Below are positions 11,836-23,913 of a stretch of 64,000 nucleotides of DNA, piece after piece. A program made the translations under genes and the position numbers. Numbering within the stretch: the first letter of the stretch is position 1; the number at the start of each line of letters is the position of its first letter. The notes under the pieces are model-generated. The model ran no database searches and had not been told where the DNA came from. It saw nothing but the letters and a program-made list of their open reading frames with translations. Source of the DNA: Prostheceraeus crozeri (Eukaryota > Platyhelminthes > Polycladida > Euryleptidae); the NCBI GenBank assembly GCA_907163375.1, contig CAJQUW010001797.1, forward strand, positions 124,001 to 188,000. Direction: 5' to 3'.

Positions 11836-12115
11836 TTCGTACGCCTGCTACTTTTTTAAATAATGATCGGAAGGGCCAACAGTATGGAGAAAACTTGTGC
11901 GCAATGATCTGAATTCTTCGAATCTGAAGGAATTTTGGCAATCGAAGCACTTTGCTGGAACTCACATTAATCCGCAAGCGACGCACGACTTTTTTCCTAT
12001 CTCTGTAAGGTATCGGGAATTCCTATTTGCCCACTTAATTCCTCAATGTGCCGTCAATTTCGTATAAATCACACTTCTAGCAAGCCGAAGCAGATAAACA
12101 AAATATTTAATTCTG
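11836..12115 (-). mobile_element. MITE family A, partial inverted copy
   Basis: This matches the left half of copy 1 in reverse orientation: TTTTTTCCTATCTCTGTAAGGTAT, trimmed here to its shared core CCTATCTCTGTAAGGTAT, then TTGCCCACTTAA and an end TTAATTCTG. The other half is missing and the copy is more diverged than those at 5,262 and 17,226. Confidence 0.65.
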
Positions 12116-12479
12116 TGGTCACTCCAGTGCACTGGAAGGAGCACAATCTGTGCCAGTTTTCTCCTGCTTTAGCACAGAGTAGCGATGTAGAGAATACGAG
12201 TCACAGATTTAATGTATGAGAGATAAAGTCTCTGAATGAGTACTTTCTAAGTGTAAAAACTGATATCTGCGATAGATCATAACTCAAATGCCGTAAGAGT
12301 GCATTATCTTTAAATGGACTGTTTTTGAGACTTTCAAATGAAAAATACTTATTTCTTATTAGAATGAAAACTATTCCTTTTGAGTGTCAAACATGTTTCA
12401 AGCAAAATTGCTCATCATCAGTGACAGGAGAAACCGATGTTACAATAAAATGGAGCTTATATACAAAAGAAGGAAAGTG

Positions 12480-13160
12480 AACTACATTCCATCAATTCAT
12501 AGGTCGTCGGGACATTTGTAGTGCATGGATTCACCAAAGTTCTAACTGCGTCGCAAGTTGAATATTCATCAATATTTTGTCATTAATCTCGCGAATATGC
12601 ATAGCTTCAGCAAACTTTGTCAACCACGGCTTAGTTCTATAAATAATTCTAAAATTCGCTTCTTTAGGAAAGTGTTCGTGCATGCTAATTTCAGAAGCAG
12701 GTCTACCTTTCACATGTGCATCCGAGTAATAAAATGCCTTCTTGTTTTTCCTATGTATCACTTATTACAGTGCTCACACTCATACGAGTATTTATAGACA
12801 ATTGAAGAAAGTCAGAAATAAGGGATTTTATCTTTGTTCGGCATTAGCATGCAAGTCTTTAAAGTTCTAAATATTGGAAAAATGCGGGAGTTTTTCAGAC
12901 GAACATTAATTTGTTGATACCAGTAAGGAATTCGTTGCAGAAAGACGAATTGCAAATTGTCATTAAAAAATTTTTAGTTTTTTCTTCATTATCGCTAGAT
13001 GGTGGATTTCAAATACACTCTTCTACCTTGTGGTAAATGTTATCAAATTCTCTTGCAGTATAGCCATTTAGAAGGAAAATATTTTTCAATTTCCCAATAC
13101 ATTACTTGACATCATTAGGATCACTACAAAGTTTGAGAGCTGTGTAAATCAAGCTTCTCA
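12480..13160 (-). mobile_element. Decayed Penelope-like element fragment
   Basis: Read on the minus strand, a GIY-YIG-like block appears at about 12,815-12,700 (SIVYKYSYECEHCNK, then YIGKTRRHFITRMH). It is followed in another frame by EISMHEHFP and the helical end TKFAEAMHIREIN typical of PLE nucleases (12531-12761). Upstream residues (DNLQFVFLQRIPYW and similar, about 12,960-12,900) resemble the RT-to-nuclease linker. Several frame breaks make it a dead copy, older than the PLEs at 7.7 and 44.3 kb. Confidence 0.6.
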
Positions 13161-13267
13161 TATCAGACATTTTGTATTTGTGAAGACAGTATGAAATGGC
13201 AAGTATGTGTAAACCAGTGTTCGTTTGCTTCATTTTTCATTTGCTTTCATAGTTCATTACGTATATG

Positions 13268-13414
13268 ATAAAGCACTGATATTTTACTTTACATATTTAG
13301 AAAGTCCTAGTCATAGATTTAATGTGCGAATCCCCGTATTGGACGAGTGCAGGTACATTGGATCCATAGCGAGGACTTTCTAAATGTGTAAAGTAATTTA
13401 TCTGTGGTCTATTA
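13268..13414. repeat. Small palindromic element
   Basis: Arms of about 40 bp (13268-13309 and 13371-13414) share ACTTTACA.ATTTAGAAAGT in inverted orientation around a ~60-bp loop. A related, diverged sequence lies at about 12,200-12,290. Probably a foldback MITE. Confidence 0.5.
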
Positions 13415-15509
13415 TAATTTATTTCACAAACACTACATTGCGTTTAATGGGCATGTGCTGTACACAATCAGTGTTATTGAAATATAGATTTTCATAGAAA
13501 TCGCCAGTTCTTTAGCTAGCTAGAAAGAGGTAAGAGGTTTTATCGAAAACCGGGACACCTTAAAAAGTCGGAAAATGGGCATATAGGAGTTGTCCTGCTT
13601 TACAGATAATGATGGTTGTCAACACAAGCAGCGAATTTTGAAATACCTTGTTGAGTAGTATCGTCAAACCCATGCTGTGACAATCATGGAATCTTCGCTT
13701 CCATTCAGTTCATGTACGAGTATATCCTTCATTTTTTACTTCGTCCTTCCGCGAAATGTGAACTGACTATTGGTACACGAAGCCTGCTTTTCATTTGCAC
13801 CTGCTATCTGTGCTAGATTTTGCGTTTCATCTATTCTTCGCTATCGTCTAATTTGTATCACAGGATTGAGAAAAGTGGCGAAACATTGCGCACAACCATC
13901 GCTTCGAAGATCTGACTTGGTGATGAAGAACTCTGTATGTGATTCTGGTGTTTGTTTTTCATATATATGTGACCACTTACTGAATGCTTTTTCCATTTCC
14001 AGCAGTTTTTATAATATTTCTTCAATCGGTGTTCAGTCATTGATTATTTGCCTCGTTATGATCGGGACTCATTACCTCCTCGTGATGAACAATGAAGGAT
14101 TCTTAATATGTTTCCGTCCATACAGCATGAATAAATGTTTATATCTGTAATTGTTTTTCAATAACTTGTTATGTAATCATCAATTTCATACTATTTCACT
14201 ATTAGGTTATTGTCAATCTCTGAACTGTATAATAAAGCTTCTTTTGTCTATTAAAGTACATTGTTCTATTTTGTATCTTTCTTGTCTTCGACTGAGAGAA
14301 TCCGATTATATTTTATTCTTGCATGAAGTTGTCAACTATGTAAATATTTGAACCACTTTCGTAAATTTCTTTTCACCAAATGTGAATTTTTTGTTTATGT
14401 ATTCAACATGAAAATATTCTTTAATTAATCTTTAGTCACTTCTATGTTCACATTTCTGCCTGCGTTAATAGCATTGTTTCCTAGTACCCGACAAAAAACT
14501 AATATTGTATCGAAGCTCGTTAATTACTATCTTATAGCTGAAGCAGCAATAAAATAAGAAATGTTTTTTATTAACATATTTTCGTATTTTTTGTTTGAAT
14601 GTCAACATTTCCCTTGACGATTTCAAAAAGTCGAAAACTGCTGGTATGGCGTGTCAAAATTAACCTTCACATTCAGCAAAGTCCTGACTGTTTCAACCTG
14701 TCATATTGATTGTATCATATTATGCAAGTTTAGAACTACTAGGAAAAAATATCGGCACGACAGATAGTAACATTTGTTGTATCTTTACTCGCAATACATT
14801 CTCAGAAGACAATCCTCACTGGCCACAGATTGTACACAGCTACCTGTCCAGCCGGTGCTGTATCTAGATGTCCATGACTCAATTGGCGCATTTGAGCCTA
14901 GTCAGGGATGTCTATGAATAATGTGATATAGAACTCGGTGTATATAACTCCCAGAGAATGGAGAATTGACTGTGGGCTGTGAATTTTTTATGATAGTGGA
15001 AATTTCTATGTTTAATTTGAAACTATATGCATTTCTGCAATTTTACATCAATTTAATAATAATAATAAATACTCTCATAAATACTTCCTAAATTAATGTT
15101 CAGTGTTGTCAGTCGTTAAGAGAACATGGATTATCTGTGGAGAAAATTAGAAAATGGCTTGTATCATTGCTAAATCGTGTTCTTCGAAAATAGTGTTGCT
15201 CAAATCTAGGTTATTATATTCTAATTTCAATAACTTGCTGGTGCAAGATTTGCGTCATATCGTCTGGAAGATGGTTTCGCATGGACTGACAAGTTTCCAA
15301 GTGACAGCGTGAATTCTTGCCCTGATCAACGTTAATTCAGTAGCATTTACATCATAAATATTCACGCATTATAATACATGCATCATACATTATCCATAGA
15401 CATCCCTGGCGTGGTAAACACATAGCAATAGGCCTATGTAGTTCCTCACGTTCAGCTAATGTCAAGATCCACACAGTGTGCTTCTGAATTCACGATTTGT
15501 AACTGAATA
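13415..15509. other. No recognisable gene
   Basis: AT-rich. A 126-codon plus-strand frame (13770-14150) is cysteine- and serine-rich but has no domain I recognise and no supporting promoter or poly(A) signal. A short AAT repeat lies near 15,053-15,067. Confidence 0.4.
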
Positions 15510-15600
15510 CAGTGCAATCCGGATAAGCGGGACGGTTTGGGAACGAGATTTCCGTCCCCTTATCCGTAGTTCCCGCTTAGGCGAAGTGACATGTTTCGAG
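15510..15600 (+). mobile_element. pogo/Tigger-like end fragment
   Basis: The sequence CAGTGCAATCCGGATAAGCG starts at 15510 and resembles pogo/Tigger transposon ends, which often combine CAGT with ATAA and CGG words. A mirrored GTCCCCTTATCC follows at 15556. No matching far end was found, so the element cannot be delimited. Confidence 0.4.
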
Positions 15601-15697
15601 ATCATAGCCTAAGCAATTGCTATGTACGCTAAATTTCCGTTCTTGTATTGATAGTAGCTCTCGTTCGTAAGGCCTAAAGGTTCCCAATACCAATGCA

Positions 15698-15860
15698 ATC
15701 TAAAAGTTGAAGTGAGTCACATGATTCAGTATTTGATGCTTGAGAGCCTATACAAAATTTGTAAATTCCATGTTTTGACTTAATTTAGCGACTTTACTAA
15801 TTTTGCATAGGCTCTCAAGCATCAAATACTGAATCATGTGACTCACTTCAACTTTTAGAT
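15698..15860. repeat. Long hairpin (61-bp arms, 41-bp loop)
   Basis: Left arm 15698-15758 and right arm 15800-15860 are inverse copies with about one mismatch; both contain AGTGAGTCACATGATTCAGT or its complement. The near identity points to a recent origin or gene conversion. It lies about 100 bp inside the pogo-like end and may belong to the same element. Confidence 0.9.
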
Positions 15861-17225
15861 CGAAGTTTACAATCTGGACTCATTCATGTTTCAAACTTCA
15901 TGGCATTCTGAGAAATAGTTTCTTTTCTGCAAAGGAAGATGTACAAAAATTGCCTAGTGTTTCACAATCCATAGATATTTCTTGAATTTTGCCATTGTAT
16001 TACAATGGGAATCCTTCAACCTTACCAATAACCGAAAGCGACTGGCTGTGACATTTTGTGTTCAGCGTTTTAAGATCTACAATCCAAGCTATTAAGCCCT
16101 TTGTGCGAGAGTTTAGGAAGAAAGTAGCTCCCGGACTTTATATGGCCATCTTCTATCCCTTCCTCAGATCTGCGAATAGATATTCACATTACTGGTCGGG
16201 CTAGATTTCTCTTCAAATGAAGTTCGCATCTTCGGCATATCACAATCATTCCTAAATCATCATAGCACGTCTCCAAATAAAATTCTAGTGCAGCTCGTGC
16301 ATGCTCATTCACTCATTCATAAGTGTTTATTTGATCAAATGAAAATCAATAAAATACATTGGCAAGTCACAAAATGAAGGAAGTTATATACAAAGTCAAG
16401 AGAATTCATGGAGGCCGTTCTTCAGCAATGACATATACACAAAAAATGAATGCATCGTCCTTCATCATATCATTTGAGGTTCTTGTATTTAATAGGCCTT
16501 CACCCTGCGGGCTAGGGCATCTAAGATATCTATCTCGTGAAATGTTACAAAAGAAGTAATCATTTACTATTCTTCAAAACATGCAGATTGATTGTGCATC
16601 TTGAAATCTGAAAATCCACTAAAATAGCAACTGAATATGAAATAGAATATTGTTCAGTTTCGATGAATTTGAGTCATGCTATTGACTTTGACACAGACCA
16701 GATACAACCCGCTTATCTTATCTTAAAGGTTGGGAAAGATTCTTTGTAAATATCAGCCATCGGCATTACTCAGTATTCACGGTCAGATTACAAGTGGAAG
16801 GAAAGATTTGTCCCAAATTCAGTGTTTGCTATCCACATAGAATTTTTATCTTATCAGCGCTCGCGCATTCAGCTGTCTATCAAGCAAACATGAGCAGATT
16901 TTCATAAACGTTTGGATAAAGCTTCCAGTCAAAACACGATCAAATAATCATCACACTTGTATCCCAATGCACAAGTAATGTTTCAGAGAAATGGATAATT
17001 AATTAAATAAGTTAATTTCAGTAATTTTTTAGTTAATTCAGTTGAGATTTGAATAGTAATCAGAGAGTTTGAGCTATTGAAAGATTTACGTCAATGTCCC
17101 AGTCATCAACCCAATCACTTAGACAAGCGAGATGTGTCATCCCACGATATTCAAATGTTGGAAATATTGAAATCTGACAGTCTTTTTTGATGACAATAAA
17201 GGACTAGAACGCATAGGTACATTCA
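15861..17225. other. No recognisable gene
   Basis: AT-rich sequence with no convincing frame or repeat end. Confidence 0.4.
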
Positions 17226-17742
17226 CAGAATTAGACAGGTCGTCTCTTCTTCTGTATGACTAGAAAGGAAGCACTGCAGCATGTAGCGTTAATGAAATGG
17301 CACAATCTGCTGACATGATACCACAGCAATCGAACAATAAGCAGCCAGTTCAACATTAAACACGCCAAATTGTTCGAAGTTTCAGTGACTGTTATCGACC
17401 GGATCACACAGCAAAGAGACACGGACGATGTCAAGTTCTACAGAGAAGTTTGTGAACGTTTTTTCATGCGCCTGCTAACTTTCTTAATAGTGATAGAAGG
17501 GGCCAACTTTATCAAGATAACTTTTGCGCAATGATCTGCGAATTCTTCGAATCTGCAGGAATGGTGCAATCGGAGCAGTTTGAAGGAATTCACAACAATC
17601 CGCAAGCGGCGTACGACTTTTTTTCCTATCTCTGTAAGGTATTAAAATTTCTTTTTGCCCATTTAGTAAGTTCCTGCATGTGCCATCGTTTTGAATCAGT
17701 TTGCACTTCTAGGAAAGTGACATGCTTAACAATCTAATTCTG
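17226..17742 (-). mobile_element. MITE family A, full copy 2 (inverted)
   Basis: A 517-bp unit, the same length as the copy at 5,262 but in reverse orientation, with ends CAGAATTAGACAGG and CTAATTCTG. It keeps all internal blocks, including the mirrored TTATCGACCGGATCACACAG and CCTATCTCTGTAAGGTATTA words. Confidence 0.8.
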
Positions 17743-18421
17743 TGGAAAGGACATTGCAATTCTGAAAACACACCCAATGGATTTTGGACGCTTCATAATG
17801 ACTATTTTGCTGAACAGTACGGTGTATAATGAATCGGCCAATCATGGATCCGTTCATTTCAACAAAGCACTTTTGGAAGATGAAAAAGTACTCTGCATCT
17901 CTTAAGTGTTAATCAATGCTAAGACAGCAACGCCATGAAATTTTCGCGTCTATCGTTGTTCCTTCAACCTTCAGAATTTAACGTTCTTGCCGTTCCCATT
18001 TATCACGACCTTGGTAAAATTTGACTTCAAATTTATCGAAGGAAACAAATGCAAATAAGTCATCAATCCAATTTCTGTCGATAGCAATTTCCTTATTCAT
18101 CAAACACAGTAACATCGTTTGTCTTTGACTTTTCTGTTATTATATCTAAAGCGGTAGAACGCCAACAACTTCTGATAAAGATCAAATCAAATGATGAGAT
18201 TTCGCATATCTTTGATCAATCAGCGATGAAATCCTTGATCTTCAAATGTACTCGGCTCTTCTGAAAGACTTTTTCTCGTTTACTTGTATTATAGAGAAAG
18301 AAAAAGTCTTCGAACGGATCAATGTTGTCAGGTAATATGATAATGCATCTGAGCAATAGGTTAGAATGAATGATCCTTTTAACAGCTAGTGAATGATTCA
18401 ACATCATGTGATAGGCTATGT
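17743..18421. other. No recognisable gene
   Basis: AT-rich sequence between two MITEs. No feature found. Confidence 0.4.
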
Positions 18422-19547
18422 CAGTGCCTCTCAACCTTCACGAATCGCGGACTAAGCGGTAACAGCAAGTGAACTCTGTGGACTAAGACTTATTTAAATA
18501 GATATGAATCTATCATACGCAGCGGCGTCTATTTATTTAATCGCGCTGAAATACAATTTAGCATTTTGTCTCAAATTCACAAACATTACAGATGATGTCG
18601 TGTAAGTCCTGTATAAAGGATGATTGCGAGTCAGATGTTGCTAGTAATTACGAAACATCTAGAAAAGCAAACAAATATCATTTATGTAGCCTATATAACA
18701 ACAGTATTCAATACAGTAGCTCAATAATTGAGCGAGCCAATTGGAATAACGCATTCTTAAAGCAATCGTGAAAAGTCGATGAACACAGTGCGTCACCGTA
18801 GTGTTGAATAACTGACACTGAATCATGCGCTCGCAATTTGCAGTAAAATAGCGCTATCAATAACTCACATATCTGTGACACACATAGTATGAAGGTACAT
18901 GATCTGCAGGTGCTTTCTATGCTGATCATTTTGAAGAAATACTTCTTCGGCTCTGCGACAGCGTCATCGCATTAATTAACCGAATCAAAGACAGTGGAAG
19001 ACGTCTTTGGACCAAATCCCCCATTGATTAAGTGTTTTATACCAAATGCGATCTTCATTTCGCATCAATTTCGAGGACTAAACTGACCTGGGACCGCACT
19101 GTAAACCGTTGACTGACAATTGACAGACATTTATCCTACAAAATCTATTTTGTCGGTCATTGTTAGTTCTTGTAGGATGATTGCCACTGAACACCTACAA
19201 TATCAGACAAAAAGCGACAAAATTAATAACAATGAATTATAGCTTAAATTTTATCAAAAATGTAAGTCATTAATTAAATAATGTCAAAATAAATCATGGC
19301 TGCGCCACACAATAATACAGATTGCCCAAAAGTCAAGCAATCACTAATCGAAAAAATCAATCAAAATTCAACAGTTTTTGTTTAGTTAATTTGCATACAA
19401 AGGATCTGTTTCGATGTCGGTGGAGAACCTACAAATTCGTCGGATATCGCAGGATATTGGAGGTGACAATCGTCGGTTGATTTTGACAGTAATTTTGTTG
19501 GATAATGGTCGGTCTACGGTTTACAGTGCGCGGGTTGAGAAATACTG
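18422..19547. mobile_element. hAT-like non-autonomous element with a nested MITE
   Basis: The left end CAGTGCCTCTCAACCTTCAC and the inverted right end (GCGGGTTGAGAAATACTG) fit hAT ends (CAGNG...CTCAACC). The flanking octamers GGCTATGT (18414-18421) and TCCTATGT (19548-19555) match at six of eight positions, as expected for an old hAT target duplication. A second element (19097-19528) is inserted near its right end. No transposase frame was seen. Confidence 0.65.
19097..19528. mobile_element. Nested 432-bp MITE
   Basis: Ends CACTGTAAACCG and CGGTTTACAGTG are exact inverse copies, just inside the right end of the hAT-like element, and therefore younger than it. Interior words such as GACAAT and TTTGTCGGTCATTG recur in both orientations. 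Superfamily not known. Confidence 0.75.
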
Positions 19548-19823
19548 TCCTATGTAGTACGCAGAAGATTTGAGAATATTTTGACGATTTAAAGAAGAGA
19601 AGAAGTTCACTAAGTTTGACGTTTGATCCGTTTCATGATGGTTGGGAGGATTGATGTCATCAAATACAGTCCGTTTCATAAAAAGTGGATCATCCTAAAA
19701 TTTGACTAAATAAAACATAAGTATGATACAGAAAGCATTTTTCATGTTATTTCATGTCCCTAATATATTTAAATGTCCTTATATAATCTGATAAGCTATG
19801 ATACAGTAACGGTTCTTAAGAAG

Positions 19824-20168
19824 CTAATATTTTGTGGCCCTACCCTTATTGTCAATGACATTACCAATTCGTCTAGGCATTGATTCTATGATATCGTTGA
19901 TTTTTGACTGATCTAACTTTCTCCACTCTCTTTTTAACAGTGACGTAAGTTGTGACACGCCATCTGTAGGTAGCAGTGAACGACGAACGTTACGTTTTAG
20001 AATACTCCATACATTTTCTATGGGATTCAGATCAGGAGAACGAGCTGGCCAAGATAATGTCCTAAGCCCTAATTGAGACTTGCATAAGTTGACTCTACTA
20101 CTCCTGTGACACGTAGCATTATCATCCATAAATAACCAAGTCGATGAATCACCAAGTTGATCTGTCAT
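19824..20168 (-). pseudogene. Tc1 transposase, DDE C-terminal part
   Basis: The frame has WLFMDDNATCHRS with the second catalytic aspartate, then LSWPARSPDLNPIENVWSIL with the catalytic glutamate. Exactly 34 residues separate them, the DD34E spacing of Tc1. The C-terminal helix (SQLTSLLKREW, IIESMPRRI) completes the family pattern. The first aspartate block is absent because of a deletion at the junction with the HTH frame, which this frame overlaps by 4 bases. The stop follows a basic tail near 19,824. Confidence 0.9.
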
Positions 20169-20521
20169 TTGGCCATCTTACAGGCGATCTGAGAGGGCCT
20201 CCTACAGCTCTTGAAATTCGACTCAATAAGTCTTCTACGAATAGTGGACTTAGAAATGGAGGAGTCTAGTGCAGCCATCTCAGTTAACGAGAGACTTGGA
20301 TCAACTTTAACAAATCTCAAAATTAGGCGGTCTCTACGTTTGGATGTTTTGCGTGGACGGCCAGAGCCCTCTTTACGACAGAGTCGAAAATCATCATTAT
20401 GCCATCGATGCACATTTGTGTAAGGGAGATTTAGTCGCTTGCTTGTAGCTCGCAAAGAAAACCCTAGTTCTAGCAAGGCTGACACTTTGCCTTTTGTGAA
20501 TGCGATCTCGTTATTGTTCAT
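20165..20521 (-). pseudogene. Tc1 transposase, DNA-binding half
   Basis: The 118-residue frame starts MNNNEIAFTKGKVSALLELG and has two helix-turn-helix units (LRATSKRLNLPYTNVHRW and SLTEMAALDSSISKSTIRRRL) joined by a GSGRPRKTSKR AT-hook, the paired-like domain of Tc1 transposases that binds the element ends. It runs out just where the catalytic domain should begin; the DDE remnant continues in another frame. The start codon lies about 480 bp from the right terminal repeat. Confidence 0.9.
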
Positions 20522-21026
20522 TTGTGGTTTGTATTGTTTTCAACCGGTATGAGATAGATTTCTAGCTGAAAGCAATCAGGAGTGCTGCCAACACCACCGC
20601 AACGAAGTCAGGAAGCTATGGAACATGAAGTCCAGTTAATCACATGTAGCAGTTACATTATTGTTGATGAATAATGGTGCTATACTGGCTCTGATTGACC
20701 GATTTTCTTTATTTTTGTTTTGCTTGATAGCTTTTGGCTTGTAGAACAACATATTACATAACAAAGGAAACAAATGTAATTTTATAAGAGTGAGGTATGA
20801 ATTTGTGTAACATTGCTAAATGAAGATCAAATTATCTACTACTTTTTTATCTATAACAGGAAAACAACTCAATATTCATGCTTGAAATTTCCAACAATGA
20901 TATTAGTAAGCACAACTGACATATCTTCCAAATTTCAGAGAAATTCGTTCAAGTTTGGCGGAGTTAGACAAAGATGAAGTTAAGGCGATGTTTACGGGTG
21001 ATCCATTTTTTATGAAACAATCTGTA

Positions 21027-21653
21027 GTTGCTATAATGTGCAGTCACCGTTTAAACAGACTAATTCTTGATGCTGGATATTCCATTTTGAGATTTCACTT
21101 CATATTGTCAGACAACATGCAACTTTACAAGCTTGCAACGTCCGATTTCGAGAATTCCTTCAACTCTGCCGTGGGGGGGGGGAAGCAGTTTGGTCAGTCA
21201 CCCTGTCGTATTTTCTCTGTGGACATCGTAGGACTAAACCAATCAACCTGTGTTGTTGTGACCTTTATTTTGGCTTATTTTCAAACCTTTCACGAAGAAA
21301 ATTTTCGATTTAGCTCACTGGAAGATAAGATCAATGACTTATTTTAAAATGCACTGTTTTTGAGGATTTGAATTTTGTGTGATAACTTTGAACGAAGCGT
21401 CACCATTTCCAATGTAAGTACAGTATTATGCAAATTTTAGTCTGTGATTCACATCATGACAGTCTTTACACCAGAGACAGCAGAGGATACAGCATTTGAA
21501 ATTCAAATGTTGAGTAAATTCTACTTATAAAACTTTTATCAGTAACTGCAATTATAAGAAGTGAATTCTGTGAAACTTCCGAGACATTTGAATTAGTTGG
21601 ATATCTACAACTAGTGATAAAAATTACACACTTAATACCTGGAAGATTGTGTA
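21027..21653. other. No recognisable gene; short poly(G)
   Basis: A G-run lies at about 21,173-21,182. The 130-codon frame at 20955-21347 starts outside and reads through the Tc1 terminal repeat, so I do not call it a gene. Confidence 0.4.
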
Positions 21654-21853
21654 ATAATGCGCGTGTAAAGCTATGACTGTTCCTGGCACGATCGTAGAGG
21701 ATGTGCTTTGTTAGTTTTGGTGATATTGGCTCCGCACTAGCTTTTCAAGGACTGGGCTTGATTCCCAGCTAGCAAGCCATTTTCCATGATGGTGTCTGGA
21801 ACAAGACCTATGGAGATATCATTTTTACCTCATGAAATTCAGAGGCACTAAAA
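21654..21853 (+). mobile_element. tRNA-derived SINE, copy 1
   Basis: About 200 bp shared with 26,789-26,990. A pol III B-box-like GGCTTGATTCC lies at 21755-21765. Common words include ATAATGCGCG at the start, GATTCCCAGC, GCAAGCCATTTT and a CATGAAA...GAGGCA end. The A box is degenerate. A pol III transcript copied by a LINE is the usual origin. Confidence 0.6.
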
Positions 21854-23279
21854 AATTGTTGATTTGGTTAATGAGGTTATGTCACATTGTCATCTCATCA
21901 ATACATCGAACTGTTCGCTGATGATGTTGTTAATTAAAAAGAAAGGCCACCACCAGCTGCGAAATGGAATCATCATATCAGAAAACTGCTTTCATGATTT
22001 ATCATAAACATGCTTGCTCCTGCGACCTGGTGCTGATGACCGGAGGAGACACTCTGAGTCAAAGCTACTGAGCACGACATTGAAGACGTGGAAGATTGAC
22101 CGTTTTGCCTTCATTTGAAGTCAGCATGATAAAAGGTGAGAACAAGCAGTGGTTGAGGGACCTAATGGACATAGGAGTACAATCCTGTTCATGGACTCAT
22201 CCGTGGAGTATCCCTGGCTGACTGCTTTCACTGTAGTATATCAGGGTTGACAGGGGTGGTGCAGAACTGTTGCTAGCTTGTCCCATTTATAAAATAAATT
22301 AATTTGCTGCTTCTCTGAGCGCAGACATCACCCTAGATGTTTCGTCGGTAACTCCGGTTACAAGTGCTTCACATGCCACGCACGGTTGAAAACCCGATTC
22401 TTGATACTTCGATTGACCGTGCAAGCAGTGAAGAGCTACAGAAATTTCGAACAATTTTTGCTTTGACATTATGTCATCCCCTCCAGATGAAGGATTTAAA
22501 AAGTAATTAGCTAATGGCAACTGCATGTATGCAACAAAAATCAGAATCATATTCACCGATTAAAACAAAACCATTTCATGATAGAGAACATTTGAAAATC
22601 GAATTATTTGAATAATTCAATTTGATGTGGACAATCGGTTCGGCAGCCGTCAGAGCACTTGAAAGTGAGATTGAAAGGCTATAATTCCATTACAGAGAAA
22701 GCTTCATATGCCTAATGTTGTTATGTAGCTCCCCAAGAGAAATCAAACTTATGTTTGACCTCAAATTCGTCAGTTATGTGATTGATAACACCATGAATTT
22801 AGAGAGAATAATAATGATCTGATGAGAGAGATGAAGCAGCATGAAGCATAATTAAATATGTAGAATTATTGTTATCTAATAACAAGCAGTCTGTCATTTC
22901 ATGAACGTTAGGACTAAGATATTTCGCAAGCTCTGAATGAAAAGTTGACGAAATCAACTGCCTCTAGTATAAAAGGAAGAAGCATGCTGCTACTTGATAT
23001 TCTAAATTTCAGTAGTAAATATTCTTCTAAAAATATACTTCCAGAGTATTGCTGAAGATTTGACAAAGCACGGAATAATACGTGTATTTTCTTATGAGCT
23101 GACTATGATACATGTAAATTGGCGAATAATTTCACTTTGAATGTTTGACTCTCATATAACTATCTATATTCTGAGCTGAGTTTCATGCATAGAAATCAAG
23201 ACTTTCGGAAAATTATACAATCTGTCTTAATCCAATGACGAATAAATTTGACTCCAGATAGTAAGTGCACAAGTTAAGC
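21854..23279. other. No recognisable gene
   Basis: AT-rich sequence. An 85-codon minus-strand frame (22299-22556) shows no domain I can name. Confidence 0.4.
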
Positions 23280-23913
23280 TTTCTTGAAAATATGGTAACA
23301 TTCACGAGAGATAATTATAAGTCTACCTGAACCCATGTTTAGTGATCACTGCTGTATTTATCAATCAATTTGTATGAAATTTTATCAACTGCGCAAAATT
23401 TTGAATTAATGTTTGCCATTTGACTAAGTTTGAAAAACAACGAAGAAAATCCTGTATTTCTAAGTCACCGCAACAGCATTCCATTATTCGCTCTTAAGAA
23501 CATGTTGGCGTCGACAAAACCAATCTTAAGTCGAGATCGTAGGTCACTTATCGAAAGCTTCATGCCCGAGAACAGGCGCTCCACGGACACTTGTGTTGTA
23601 GGCATCGTGGAGAGGAGCTGATATGGAGATTTCAAGATATCCGTGCAGTCTATGGCTTGCCGAATGGGGATGTTTCCTTTCCGCCGTTGGGATCTCATCA
23701 TTGCCTCTATGGCTTGTTTGATTTCGACTTTATTCTCTCTGCCTTTTTTTGACGGAGAATTTTGACATCAAGACAACCGTGACAGTTATGCACGAGGATA
23801 AATATATTGTTTGTTTTATATTTCGGGTTTAGTTACAGGCTGGAGTTCGGATCATTTGATAAAACTACGACTCCGGACAAAAGATAGGACTCCAACTCCT
23901 CATCCATGCTCTG
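23280..23913 (-). mobile_element. hAT element remnant with transposase C-terminus
   Basis: Homologous to the copies at 24,730 and 50,067: shared words TTGACGGAGAA, GACATCAAGACA, TGCACGAGGATAAATA and the GGACTCC-rich right end. Unlike those copies it keeps the hAT dimerisation coding region (23465-23701). Its left end is not preserved, so it is a truncated copy of a once autonomous element. Confidence 0.75.
23465..23701 (-). pseudogene. hAT transposase dimerisation domain
   Basis: The frame contains LLSTMPTTQVSVERLFSGMK and then SDLRSRLKIGFVDANMFLR, matching the C-terminal hAT dimerisation motif (a P-x-S/T-x2-x-S-V-E-R-x-F-S core followed by R-x-x-L and L-x-x-N helices). This region holds hAT transposase subunits together. 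The catalytic RNase H-like part upstream is missing. The stop lies a few residues after LRANNGML. Confidence 0.8.

Larger units (their letters stand above)
19667..21024 (-). mobile_element. Tc1/mariner element with both ends, internally deleted
   Basis: The left end CAGTCCGTTTCATAAAAAGT (19667 on) and the inverted right end (TTTTTTATGAAACAATCTG, ending 21024) are about 29 bp each and near-identical, flanked by TA on both sides, as Tc1 requires. The minus strand carries the HTH half and the end of the DDE domain of a Tc1 transposase. The central part with the first catalytic aspartate is missing, so this 1.36-kb copy cannot be autonomous. Confidence 0.85.

Noticed and set aside
13770-14150. 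126-codon cysteine-rich protein
   Set aside because: No signal peptide pattern, domain, promoter or repeat support; compatible with chance in this sequence.
20955-21347. 130-codon plus-strand gene
   Set aside because: It begins outside and reads through the right terminal repeat of the Tc1 element and across a poly(G) run; no domain.
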